The notes under the pieces: model-generated
Database searches by the model: none
What the model was told of the DNA's origin: nothing
The model's input: the letters and a program-made list of their open reading frames with translations, nothing else
From: Taxillus chinensis
Lineage: Eukaryota > Streptophyta > Magnoliopsida > Santalales > Loranthaceae
Direction: 5' to 3'
NCBI GenBank assembly: GCA_023512835.1
Contig: CM042090.1
Location: 10,571,343-10,635,342 of the forward strand
Length of the DNA stretch: 64,000 nt
Translations under genes and position numbers: made by a program
Part shown: positions 1 to 10,849 of the stretch, piece by piece
Position numbering within the stretch: the first letter of the stretch is position 1
Layout of the letters: the number at the start of each line of letters is the position of its first letter

Positions 1-562
1 GAAAATTAACAATGATTCTCACGAATGTCTACTACAAACCGCAAATAATATGAATAAGACTGTTCAAACTTTAAAAATTTTAATGTTCATTCACACTTAA
101 CCCAATTTTAAGTAATATTTTTATGGGAAATGATATCACACCCACCAATCTTATAAACATCCTCATGTTAACAATTTCACTAGTATAGGTATATATATAA
201 TATATGTTAGCGTTTTAAAAAAATGCCGCTTGTAAAATTTTCACCAGAGCCAAAATAACACCACTATAGAGTTAAGTATGGCTGCATATTTAAAACGCTA
301 GCATAGCATTTTAATTTTTTTAAATTTAAAAATAAAAAATTAATGTATAGCATGCAACATGGTATCACGTTTGTCTTAAAAAAAAATAAATAAACAAAAA
401 CTTAAAACACATATCTTTAAAATCCATAGACGGCATACATCTATCGCAAAGCTTCTATGCCAACACTCGACCTAAGCGTCAACATTTGTCTATATTGTTT
501 TGTGGTTCAAGGTGTACTTTATATATTACTTTGTGAAAAAAGAAATTATGCGTAGAGGAGAT

Positions 563-613
<51 letters not shown>

Positions 614-1819
614 CTGATGTGGCACTCAGCGATTAGATCACGTTTTTTGTTGATTCAATTAAAAATAACACTAATTAGTGTTATAAGTTATTGGCATAGT
701 ATATATCATGTGATACTGAAAATTCAAATTAAAACAAGAAAAATAACAATGCTCAAAACTTCAAATTTGTTTTGGAAAAATATATTTACAAATTAAAAAT
801 AGAAATAAACAATTTTAAAGATCTGGAACCTAAAAGGAGCTATATATGTTAAACAATTTCATAGCTGTGTGGCACATAGATCTCCTAGTTTTCCATTATC
901 AATTGGAAAAAAATTGAACTGGCCTTGGATATATAAGCCGGCAACAGAAAAAGGGTCGGGTCCATCTTGACTCCAAAATGCCTCCCATAAGCCCACACTT
1001 GCATATTAGCAGTTGCTTCCACAAGCACACAACATCAGATGTACGTTGAAGCGTAAACAGCTAGCACTGGGCAACCGAATCAGCTGCATCAAATGAATGC
1101 ATAGTCAAATAATCAATTGAAGTTCTAGTAGCTCAAAAGAGGCATCGAAGGCAGGCCTTCCGCCTGAAAATGATTGAAACTAGCTAGCCTTCAAGCTGGA
1201 GGGAGGGAGGGAGGGAGGGAGAGTAAAAGCCAGCCAGCCATTACAGTCGCCAGTACCACAGAGATCGAAGGTTTTTGCGAGACAGAGGGATTGGAGGGAG
1301 GAGAGAAGAGACATTTTGCGAGAGAGAGGGAATGAGACATCAAAGATTTGGTGTGGCCATACGCAGACACAAACGAACAAGAGAGAATACGATCGAGAGA
1401 GGGAGGTGGCAGACTGGCAGTGGCAGCCTACTATCGGTTGCTGTTTTTGTGTTGTCTTGGATTTTCCGGGTCTCGCTCCGAGTAAGGAGAAAAAAAAAAG
1501 GCTTAAACGTTACGAGAAGTCACCAAAAAGCAGTACTACGAGAATAAAAGACGTACATGTACGCACCATATGACCAGGACCTCTCTCGATTGGAATAGGA
1601 TAACCTTTCATTTTAGTTTTTACTGGATGCCCTCTTTAACGTTAAATCACAACCGCCCAACACACACACATACATATAGATAGCGTTATTCCTTTTTTTT
1701 TCTTAAAAAAATGTACTTTTAATATATATATATATAGAGAGAGAGAGAGAGCGCTTGCATATTCATTCACTCCCAAACACGGAAGCACACAACCACATTA
1801 TCCTTCACTCCTTTCTCTC
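1..1819. other. Upstream region of the WUSCHEL-like gene, no gene seen
   Basis: No open reading frame here resembles a protein I know. The stretch holds a long TA microsatellite (570-611), a GGGA-type purine repeat (about 1198-1222), a purine-rich block (1270-1400) and short TA and GA runs just before 1750. It probably contains the distal promoter of the homeodomain gene downstream, but I could not pick out a specific control element. Confidence 0.5.
570..611. repeat. (TA)n microsatellite
   Basis: About 42 bases of uninterrupted alternating A and T. The tyrosine/isoleucine-rich peptide that reads through it is an artefact of the repeat. Confidence 0.9.
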
Positions 1820-1826
1820 TATATAA
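1820..1826 (+). promoter_or_regulatory. Putative TATA box of the WUSCHEL-like gene
   Basis: TATATAA follows a pyrimidine-rich stretch and lies about 277 bases before the start codon at 2103. The sequence between them is CT-rich, as plant 5' leaders often are. This is the best TATA match near the gene, inferred from position only. Confidence 0.45.
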
Positions 1827-2102
1827 TGTGTCGTCATATGCCTTTTTGTCCATGCAACTCCACTTGGACCCTGTCCTACTTTGTCCCTTTTCTTTTCCAA
1901 ACCTCTTCCTGTCACTTCAGTCCTTCTCCCATGGAAACTTCAATATAATGATCTTTTTTCTAGCTCTCCCTCTCTCTACACTCCATGTGCATGCTTTTCT
2001 TTTGATCACTAGAGTTATTGTTACTTTAACTCACGCCTCCCCTATATCTAACTTTCTTATCTTCCCACTACGTGCTATCTTTCGTTACTCTCAAAATCAT
2101 AT

Positions 2103-2834
2103 ATGGAATCTCAACACCCGCAACAGCCGCCGCCGCCGAACAGCGATCACAAGGACGATGATGTTAGCCCTTTCACAGGCAAAATCGGCACACGGTGGAC
2201 GCCCACCGCGGACCATGTAAGAATCCTCAAAGACCTGTACTACGTCAGCGGTGTTCGATCGCCGACGGCCGATCAGATCCAGAGGATTACCCACCGCCTG
2301 AGGCAGTACGGCAAGATCGAGGCCAAGAACGTCTTTTACTGGTTCCAGAACCACAAGGCTCGCGAGCGCAATAAGAGGCGGTTCACCCTCAGCCATGTGC
2401 CGCTGCCGCCGCCAACGCCCCACAAGCAGAAAGGACCCAGCAGGGGTGTTGGAAAGCACCAAAACAATTGTGCTGCTGGGGGTGCTGATACAACACCCCA
2501 CGGTGCGTTACCAAAAATTTTATCTTCTTTCTTTTTTATAGCTCAGTGGTTTTTATTATTTTGGAATTGATTTTTTCTTGGGTCATGGCTTAAGGGTTTG
2601 CTTCTTACCTTCATCTTCCTCATCAGGGATGCTTGGATTTGGGCAGATAGATACCTCTGGAGGGTCATATAGCTCTGCTTTACCAATGGAGAGTAGTTTC
2701 AGTGTAAGCAGAACTAAGAGTTTCATTTAGTACTACAATATATATATATATATATATATATTGCAAATTTAAATGAATGAGTTTGTGTTGGTGACAACAA
2801 GCCTGAACAATATAACAATGAATCTAAGGCCTAA

Positions 2835-2874
<40 letters not shown>

Positions 2875-3332
2875 CAGTAACTATAAAACCCCTAACCTAC
2901 CCTATACTCTCTCCTAACAACATTAAATATATTTAGGCTCGGGTTATTTTGTTACGGAGGACATGCATAGAAAACTAAGCTTTTTCCCTCTTATCGATAA
3001 TATTCACATTTATATATAAATTGCAGGGCTGTCCCATATCAGCTGCACCCGGGCAAGGCATCTTTGGCGGCTGGGTTGGCATAAATCCGTACACTTCCTC
3101 GTACACTGTTTTCGAAAACCAGCTATTCTCCGTGGACGAGTCGAGCTCGGAAGGGTGTACACCAGAGAAAGAAACCTTGCCGCTCTTTCCCATGAGCGGT
3201 GGCAACGACATTTACAAACTGAACTCTGATCGCCACAATGGCAGTGACACCAATTCCCTTACCTCCTCCCTCGACCTCAGTCTGTGCCCCCGTCACCGCG
3301 AGGAAATCGCCCCCAGCTGCCGTGCTGACTGA
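2103..3332 (+). CDS. WUS: WUSCHEL-like homeodomain transcription factor (WOX family, WUS clade)
   Basis: Coding exons 2103-2502, 2627-2703 and 3027-3332 join in phase through GT/AG borders and give 260 aa. The homeodomain spans about residues 30-94. It has the extra tyrosine of the WUS type (LYY before the RSPTADQIQ stretch) and the recognition helix [14 protein letters not shown]. An acidic stretch (about 189-208) precedes a WUS box, TLPLFPM (209-215), and an EAR-like LDLSL lies at 241-245. In this clade the protein keeps stem cells undifferentiated in shoot meristems, and the WUS box and EAR motif recruit TOPLESS corepressors. The three-exon layout agrees with WUS. It is shorter than Arabidopsis WUS (about 292 aa). 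A glycine common before KNVFYW is alanine here, QK after RER is NK, and about 15 residues follow the EAR motif. A WUS-clade paralog is possible. Confidence 0.85.
2725..2875. repeat. Two (TA)n microsatellites in intron 2 of the WUSCHEL-like gene
   Basis: Pure TA runs lie near 2741-2762 and 2841-2873 inside the 323-bp second intron. They do not touch the splice borders. Confidence 0.85.
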
Positions 3333-3880
3333 ATTCGTATAAAAGATTATTAATTAATAAATTTAGTATGCCTAGAAGCTATATATTGCTAGCTACAACT
3401 CTAGACTCCTAATATCATTATTGTTGTGCAGGAAATAAATAAATAAATTTTGCCGTTCGTGGGAGCTTGTATTTCTTTGCTACTGTTTGAGCTTTGAATG
3501 TAAACCGGTGCTGTTTCTTTATAAAATCTAATAGGTGGAGAAAAACATTGAAGAAAGCTCATGGTATATAGTCAATTGCAAAAATATTAACGTCATGAGA
3601 AGGGTATTCAACATATTTACTAAATTTCTTATACACCTCATATTTGATTTTTCTATATCTTATACACCTCATATTTGATTTTTCTAAAAAAATAAATAAA
3701 AATATGAAAATTCGTTATTTATTTTTTATTCATATATTTTATGTTAGAAAATTTAATATTAATACTTGTTTTGCAAATCACATTTTTCTTCAATTATAAG
3801 AAAATATTAATTAATACTCTAATGTAATTTAATGAAAATATGTTTTACGAAAATAAATAAATTCATAAAATATTATTTGA

Positions 3881-3911
<31 letters not shown>

Positions 3912-5580
3912 TTCAGTGTTATAAAAAAAATATTCAAATATAAAAATTATAATATAAATATAATATTTAAATAATTATTTTAAAAAAAAATATAATAAGA
4001 AAATTAAAATAAAATGTTCAAATAACATACTTCAAAAAATTAAATATAATTTTTGTTGGAAATATGTTTTTGGAACGTTATAAAAACGATTCAACTTTTG
4101 AAATCTGTTTTTGTAATTTTAAATGATATTAAAAATTATAGGTGAATATTAATAATTTTGATGGGTACAAATATTTTTTCCCTAAAAATGTTTATGTTTA
4201 CTTGTTTGATTGCTACCTATAAGATATGAAAAAGTGTTCGGGCGATAAAAAAGGTTATTAGAAAAAACTTTTCACGTTCATGAATAGTACATGCCTATAA
4301 AAAAATAGATAAAAACTATAAAAATACATAGCACTATTTTTTTTATACAGAAATCATTCTTATTCATGCCCATTTGGCCATTTTCACTCTCTTCTATTCC
4401 AATCAGTTAGTCGATAGGAATAAAAAAATTAACCCTTTTTTCTTCTTCTTTTTCATCCAAATTCCTCGCACGTACGTGACGTCATCCACGCGGCCTTGAA
4501 CACGTCAGATTAGACTTTTTAGACCATTTTCGAAGGTCGCGGACATGTAGCTTTTTCGACAGAGATTTGACCCGGGCGGCGCACGATACTACGTTCGGCG
4601 GCGTCAATTATTAGCATCAGAATTTGAGCAATACAATAAAATAATATAAATAAATATATATATATATTAATTAAAAGAAATGCCCCATACTCATGACTTT
4701 TCAGTGTCGCCTTTTGTGGGCCTTAAATCACAAAACAAATCATTCGATTTTGACACATGTCGTAAAAAAATTTAAAAAAGAAAATGACCCAGAAATGGAC
4801 GGTTAGGATTGTCCTAGCTATCATCCATCTGTCGTAGCTGGCATGGATGATAGCGCGCAGGGAGGTACTTTTTTTGACGGACGGTGGAGATTAGAGATTG
4901 GGTGGGAATGGGTGGGGCTCAATCGCACGCGGGAACATATCCAATCAAAGCCAAATCGTTGTTTTGTTTTTTTTTTTTTCCAAATTTTGGTGTCGTTTTT
5001 ACATAAATCGTTGTATTTATGTAATGCATGTAACAGGTGTGCATCGGGGGGAAGGAAGGATAAGGTCTACATCAGTGAGATATGGAATGGGGTGAAGCAT
5101 TCCTGGAGATCATTTGGTTGGGACATTTGTTCAGACTTTTCATGTTTTCCGATGACCCCTCCTCTCTTGTCGTTTTAGGGTGGCGTCGAGTGGGAGGTAG
5201 GGTGTGTTGTTTGTTTGTTGCGGGTGAAATTAGAAAAGGTAGTACCCAATCATGATTATGAGATGCAGGCAAAAACCAACCCTCCATCACCCTCAAAGTC
5301 AAATAAAAACAAAAAAAAAATAATCAATAAAAACACCCCCTCCAGGCCGGGCACTTAATTAATTAGCTTCCACCTGCTTTTAAAGGCTATCTATTACATG
5401 GCAATGAAGGTTTGGGAGGCCACTTGTAACGGGATATATAAGACCATCAACAGTTAGCGTAGCCAAACAATATTATTGGTTCTAATATTTGAAGAGTAAT
5501 TAATGTTGGAAATGTTATTCACAACTACTACTGTATTTATTTGTCAGACTCCTAAAGAACGAGTAAGCTTTAAAATGTAA
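3333..5580. other. Intergenic, AT-rich, no gene seen
   Basis: The 3' flank of the WUSCHEL-like gene begins with AATAAA-like words near 3433-3448. It then runs into strongly AT-rich sequence with a TA run (about 3888-3912) and a short direct repeat near 3630-3680. A moderately GC-rich patch at 4470-4620 holds a TGACGTCA palindrome. Reading frames at 4843-5178 look random in composition and match nothing I recognise. Confidence 0.5.
4474..4484. promoter_or_regulatory. ACGT-core bZIP-type palindrome
   Basis: TACGTGACGTCA contains an ACGTG overlapping the palindrome TGACGTCA, a classic plant bZIP (TGA/HY5-type) binding core. CACGTCAG follows about 17 bases later. No gene start that it could serve is visible, so any function is a guess. 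Confidence 0.3.
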
Positions 5581-5582
5581 GG

Positions 5583-5720
5583 TTGTACATGCCATTGTCT
5601 GTCCCAAATGCTATATGGGAGGATTTAGCAATAAACTTTGTTTTGGGTCTTTCACACGAACTCAACATGCATGGAGCAGATATAGTGGTGGTTAATCAAT
5701 TGTCAATAATATATATGGCA
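5583..5720 (+). mobile_element. Ty3/gypsy integrase fragment
   Basis: The frame reads LYMPLSVPNAIWEDLAINFV, then LGL and, after a gap, VVVNQLS. This lines up with the integrase core of plant Ty3/gypsy polyproteins, where the usual pattern is LPVPxxPWEDxSMDFVLGL followed by VVVDRFSKMAHF. Only about 45 codons remain, and the second catalytic region is not visible. The GC-rich stretch that follows (about 5760-6300) is not recognisable as part of the element. This is a truncated relic. Confidence 0.75.
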
Positions 5721-5759
5721 CTTACATATATGTATCTTTCTGCAGGAAGACTTCAAATG

Positions 5760-6892
5760 CTTCGCTTATGGTTCAGTAGTTATTTTTCTGCTCCTCCCTG
5801 CATCAATTCCAGCGTCGTCGCTCTGTGTGTCGCGGGTTGCAAGGGGTAGTGTCGTCCAGTTCCTTGGCAATGCCTCTGCCTCAGGACAGCATCATCGCCT
5901 TCATCCGGTGTGAGCTGAGGAGGAGGTGTCTCGCTGGATCTGTTCCCTTCAAAACCTCCCTTGGCCAGCCCTCTATTTGCTACGGCCGGGCAACAGCTTG
6001 GATGGATCGTCTCTCCGATCGAGCTCTCTGCCTTCCCATCGGTCCTCCCCTACTTTAATTTCGGCGTGAATGGAATGTTGCACGTTCTGTTTTCGGGCTC
6101 GTCGGATGGTGGTCATGCAGGGTCGAGCTGGGTTGGGAATCGACAGCTTTACTCGCTCCAAGTTGATTTCCGACAGTGGATCGCCTGATTCCTTCCGCTG
6201 GTTTGTTGCTGTACTTGAATTTGTTTAGTAATTGTAGTTTGTAGTCCTTATTCTTTGTTTGTTTTCCTTTGCGTTAAGTTCTATGACGCGATGTATCCGG
6301 CCCATTGTTCTTGAAAGACCTTGGCTTTGGTTATACTGAATTTGATTGTTTTTATAATTGGAAATGGTGTGGGTTTAATGATCTTCAACCACATTTGGCA
6401 ACAAATATATTTATTTTTTGGGTGTTCAAGAGCTTAATAAAACCGTGGAACATAGAATTTGCTCAGTTCTTTTAAACAAGAACGTTTGGTTCAACACTAC
6501 AAACACTTATATATATAATAGTGGAATATGTAGATACATGTTATTTATGACTCATATAAAGTCAAATCACAATGTTTACACGTAAAAGAATAACTATATC
6601 ATGTAAATTTGTGGAGTAATTCTTTCTAGTAATATTCTTAAATTATTTTAAAATTATTAAAATCCATAAAATAGGTGAGGTCCGTGAGGATGTGTATTAT
6701 TATGGAATATGACTCACCATATTCAAATTTCACGTGAGTTAATTTTAAAAAAAGATAGTCGTATAATTTTCCAATAAAAGATATATAGTCGTGTATGATG
6801 TTATATGAAGATAATATAGTTATGTAAGTCAACTTCAATAAAAAGACAATCCCACAATTTTATATAAAAATAATTTAGTTTATATTGCACAA

Positions 6893-6936
<44 letters not shown>

Positions 6937-8622
6937 AGATGATAAAATTAAATGAAACATATTTCTTCAAAGTTCTTTCATACGTGTAAACTTTATGAAA
7001 ATGATGACATTGACATTCAATAAATTCATTTGTTTCACATCTAACTTCAATAAATGACAATTTTACAATTTCATTAGAAGATAGTGCAATTTGTATTGTG
7101 CAACTCAAAAAAGAATATATCAAAGGCGATATATTTTTCCAAAATGCTTTTATACATATAAATATCAAAATAATGATTACATGAAATTCAACAAATTCGT
7201 TTCAACAACAACTTGGCTTATCTAATGACAAAAAGCACTCTCAAAAAGATCTATGACATTGGAATGCATTTACCTCAAAGATTTGCAATACTCTCTACAT
7301 TCATGATGAGGAGTAACATTAATGTTTTTCCTTGGCCTAAGTTTTATCATAAGACAAGATTCATACTCCAAATAAATATAATATTTTCCCTTTGTTTTGT
7401 TTTTTCCCATTAGATTTTAATAAAATAAGATTGTAAATGTTAATGCTATTCAAACGTTATAACTTTACCTTGCTTGGTACATTAAATCCAAAATAGGATT
7501 TAGTTTTCAAATCTTAAAAATGTGAATCCCACAACATTATAATATAATTAATATTTGAATTGTATTTTAAAAACACATGGGTCCCCACAATTGATTTTGA
7601 AAAATATTTTTAATTATTTTTAACTTTTAAATCTAAATTCAATTCTTATAGAAAACTCAAATCATTATTTTTGTTATTATTATTATATTTTATTTTAATT
7701 TTTTTCTCTAATTTATTACCTAGGCTCACTATATTTTATTTATTTATTATTTATGATGAGACTCAATTTTAAAAATATTTTTTAAAAATACATTCTCCAT
7801 TTTAACAAACAGATTTTATTTTCAAAATTTAAAATGCAAATTCCAAAAATACAGAAAACAAAATTCAAAACGTACCAAACAAAAATATAGCATTGGCATT
7901 TATATTCAATAACAGACTTTTTCTCCTAATTCGCTCTCCTTATCACCCCCATTCACAATAATTTTCAATAATTTATTTTTATAGTGGTCACACATGAGCA
8001 ATTTAATAAAATCCAAGTTTTGATTTGTTTGATCAAATCAAATACAATCTGACCGAAAGAAGTATAGTATATGTTTGGGATGATTTGTTGAACAGCCCGC
8101 AATTTGAGACAATATTTATACTCCAAATTACTATAATATTTTTCCTTTGTTTTGATTCTTTTCTCATTGGATTTATATAAGATTTTAACGAGGCATTTTC
8201 AAATGTTATAAAAGGTAAGCTTTGTAGATGTGAATGACAATTATATCCAAGTTCCATCCTAATCACCCCTCATTCACAACAATTTTCGGTATTTTATTTT
8301 TATAGTGGTCACACATGAGCCAATTTAATAAAATTTGATAAACAAAAATCCAAAATTATATGTTCGGGGTGATTTGTTAAACAAAAGCCCTATTTGACTT
8401 TTATTACCATCTCATTAGAAAAGAAATATAGACAGGAGATTTTCAATATTTTCCTACTTTTTACATTTAGTGTTCTTATGGGGCAAGTAACTCAATGAGA
8501 TAACAAAAGCCCATAAGCATATGCACAAATTAACCATGAAAAGGAGCAATTTCCAAAATAAGAGGTCAAAGCAGTTCTAAATCACATAACAAAGGTTTGA
8601 ATTATCCACGGGGAAATTCTGA
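5760..8622. other. Intergenic: GC-rich island, then AT-rich repeats
   Basis: A GC-richer island (about 5760-6330) has overlapping short frames but no protein I recognise. The rest is AT-rich. It includes a long TA run (6897-6932) and a duplicated pair of blocks: about 7350-7490 resembles 8105-8230, and about 7920-8050 resembles 8262-8395. No gene is supported. Confidence 0.5.
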
Positions 8623-9624
8623 TCAACCATCATTTTTTGAATCTGGCTTCAGCGCAAGCTCAACATGCTTAACCTTCCATGGATAAGGAGAAGGAGAACC
8701 CAAGGGAGAGAAACAGTTTTTAGAAGAAGACTGAGGCGAACTGCATTGAGGCAGATCCAGGAATTTCAACCAATCATCATCAGAGATCTCGGAGGCAGGC
8801 AGCTCTATTTGTTCAGGACAGCAGCAGTTTATGCCATCAATGTCAACCTACATTGACAAGAACAAAATATAATACGTGTGTCAGCATTATAAATAAATAA
8901 ATAAAGACCAGAGCAAAGAACAAAAACCATTAATCCCATGCTAGTTTTAGTTCGGAAAGTCATGAATAAAGTTGAGTGTATGAATCTTTACCTTGACTTG
9001 CTTAGTTGCAGGATTTTTACTAGGAAACACAGCATCTGCACGGAAGGAAAATGATATTATAAACTTTAACCACTTACGGAGGCTCAAGTAGTGGGGACGA
9101 ATGTTACAGATATGATAACTTAAAACTCTCAAGAGATCGGAAGTTACCATGCATAGGAAGGACCGTGTCGAGGAAACTAGCTTCACATGCAGTTTGGTGA
9201 GCCTTGATACACTTCCCGTGGTCATGTAAGAACATTTCCTCTGCGATGTTGAACTCATTTTTTGGCACAATCTTCTTCCGGGATGATGGTGCTGCTGTGA
9301 CTTCCGGCTTCAGATTCAGTCTGTTTGTAATGTCATTCAGAGCTTTACGCCTTCCCAACCCTCCAACTTTCTTGCCTGTCATTGCTGTGCTCTTGCCTTT
9401 GTCATCATTGGCAGCCTCTGTGGAAGAAAGCTCCTTTATTCAGTGTATAAAAACTTAGATTATCGATAAAATCGATGAAAGGCCACCCCACCCACCACCC
9501 ACACTGCACACAAGTGCTAAAACCGGTTTCAGATGCAGATGCTGGTAAGGTTCTTACTCTTGCGATATATGCTTAGAGTCTCCTTTGGAATGATAGTCTG
9601 CCTGGGAGTGTTGTGATTTGCCAT
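8623..9624 (-). CDS. PANS1: PATRONUS/RSS1-type plant securin-like protein
   Basis: Read on the minus strand, the exons are 9624-9558, 9417-9148, 9035-8992 and 8847-8623. All borders are GT/AG and phases agree, giving 201 aa (Arabidopsis PATRONUS1 is just under 200). Residues 46-54 read RKALNDITN, a full RxxLxxIxN destruction box. The conserved FLHDHGKCIK follows later in exon 2, and the start resembles PATRONUS (MAN, then a hydrophobic-P stretch). PATRONUS proteins act as plant securins: they protect centromeric cohesion, restrain separase, and are destroyed through the APC/C. The DEN box of Arabidopsis PANS1 is not seen; the matching place reads PKET. The C-terminal exon ends in a proline/serine-rich stretch. 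A long 5' leader, probably with an intron, reaches the promoter near 10.8 kb. Family assignment is from recalled motifs and is strong; ortholog versus paralog is open. Confidence 0.85.
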
Positions 9625-10810
9625 GACTTATTACTTGTAAAGAAGAACTAGGCCAATTGATGAGGAATTCTATGCTGCATTGAACAAGGCCAACAACAAT
9701 TAAGTTACACACTTATACCACTAGTAGTGACATGAATTAACGCTTTTTTTTTATCACAATGTGCCAACTACATCAATCTGCAAGACACATCAAACGCACA
9801 GATTGCAATGAAAACAAATTACAAAATAGTGAAAATTACAACCCAATTTGTCAACAAGATTGTCTGAGAAAATACAAAAAATTGTTCGCGAAGAATTTGA
9901 ATCAGAACCAGGCCAAATGATGAAGTGTATGCTATTATGCATTGAATTAACGCCATAATTTACATTATCTGCAGTGATAATTCATTAAAAAGCCAAAAAA
10001 AAAAACATGTTTACTCAAATATGGCAACAACATGAAGACACATCCACTGGATAGATTGCCACGAAAATAAATTACAAAAAAGTGCAAAATTACAACCCAG
10101 TTTCGACTAGATTGTCACAGAAAATAAAATAAAAAATTGTTCAAATTTACAACCTAACTTCCGAAGATCTTAACAAGATTGTCTCAGAAAATACAAAATT
10201 GTTCATGCTTTCAATCTTAACAATCTAATTTGTGAAGATTTCGAATTTTTTAAATATTTTCCCCACACCCTGTACAAGTCTACAATACATAATCACAATT
10301 CACAACTTACATACTCAAAGAAACCGAAATCATAGGACAATGTCATTGAATGATTTAAGAATAACAACATTTTACTGAACCTAGAATCCGATGAAGAGAA
10401 AATCACAAAAAAAAAACAGATATATTCTTGCAAGGACTGAGGAAAACCAAGAAGAAACTCAAACGAACGAACGAACTACTCCAAATCCGAATAAAAACTC
10501 AATTCGATTAGGGCATGAACGAATCAAGAAAAGCCAAGAATCAGAAGCAAAAAAGCCCACCGAAAAAAGAAACAGAAGAAAAGGTTCAAGAAACAATAGA
10601 AGACTAGAAGAAGAGGCGATCGATTCAACACATTTGATGATTGATATTTGTACCAGAGAAACAGGTAGAGCATTGAAATCGAGATCGAGATCGAGATCGA
10701 GAGAGAGAGACCTTGTTTTTGAATCGTTGTGTAGGCCTCGCGTCGCAGTAGAACCGTTTCAATTCAAGGCGTGTGTGTGTGGAAGAGAGAAGGATCGCGT
10801 TGTGCGGGTT
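9625..10810 (-). other. Probable 5' leader and leader intron of the securin-like gene
   Basis: About 1.2 kb separates the first coding exon from the only good TATA box upstream. It contains two similar AT-rich blocks (about 9890-9970 and 10080-10200) with repeated words about a transcript-sense T-rich stretch, and then a purine-rich tract. GATCGA repeats occur at 10678-10710. A spliced 5' untranslated exon near 10.7 kb is likely but its exact borders are not certain. Confidence 0.4.
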
Positions 10811-10812
10811 TA

Positions 10813-10821
10813 TATTTTATA
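10813..10821 (-). promoter_or_regulatory. TATA box of the securin-like gene
   Basis: Read on the minus strand this is TATAAAATA. It lies about 15 bases downstream of the MSA-type element at 10837-10844, an ordinary plant core-promoter arrangement. Confidence 0.55.
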
Positions 10822-10836
10822 GGCGGAGACAAAATA

Positions 10837-10844
10837 TAGCCGTT
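10837..10844 (-). promoter_or_regulatory. MSA (mitosis-specific activator) element
   Basis: The minus strand reads TGCAACGGCTA, which fits the MSA consensus YCYAACGGYYA at all positions but one. In plants three-repeat MYB factors bind MSA elements and drive G2/M expression. Its place just upstream of the TATA box suits a securin gene. Confidence 0.6.
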
Positions 10845-10849
10845 GCACG

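Noticed and set aside
1828..2220. 130-aa frame on + upstream of the homeodomain gene
   Set aside because: It overlaps the homeodomain start in another frame and is a CT-rich leader translated into leucine, serine and phenylalanine.
5825..6188. Possible gene in a GC-rich island
   Set aside because: Three short overlapping frames give no recognisable motif, and there are no convincing splice borders or conservation signal.
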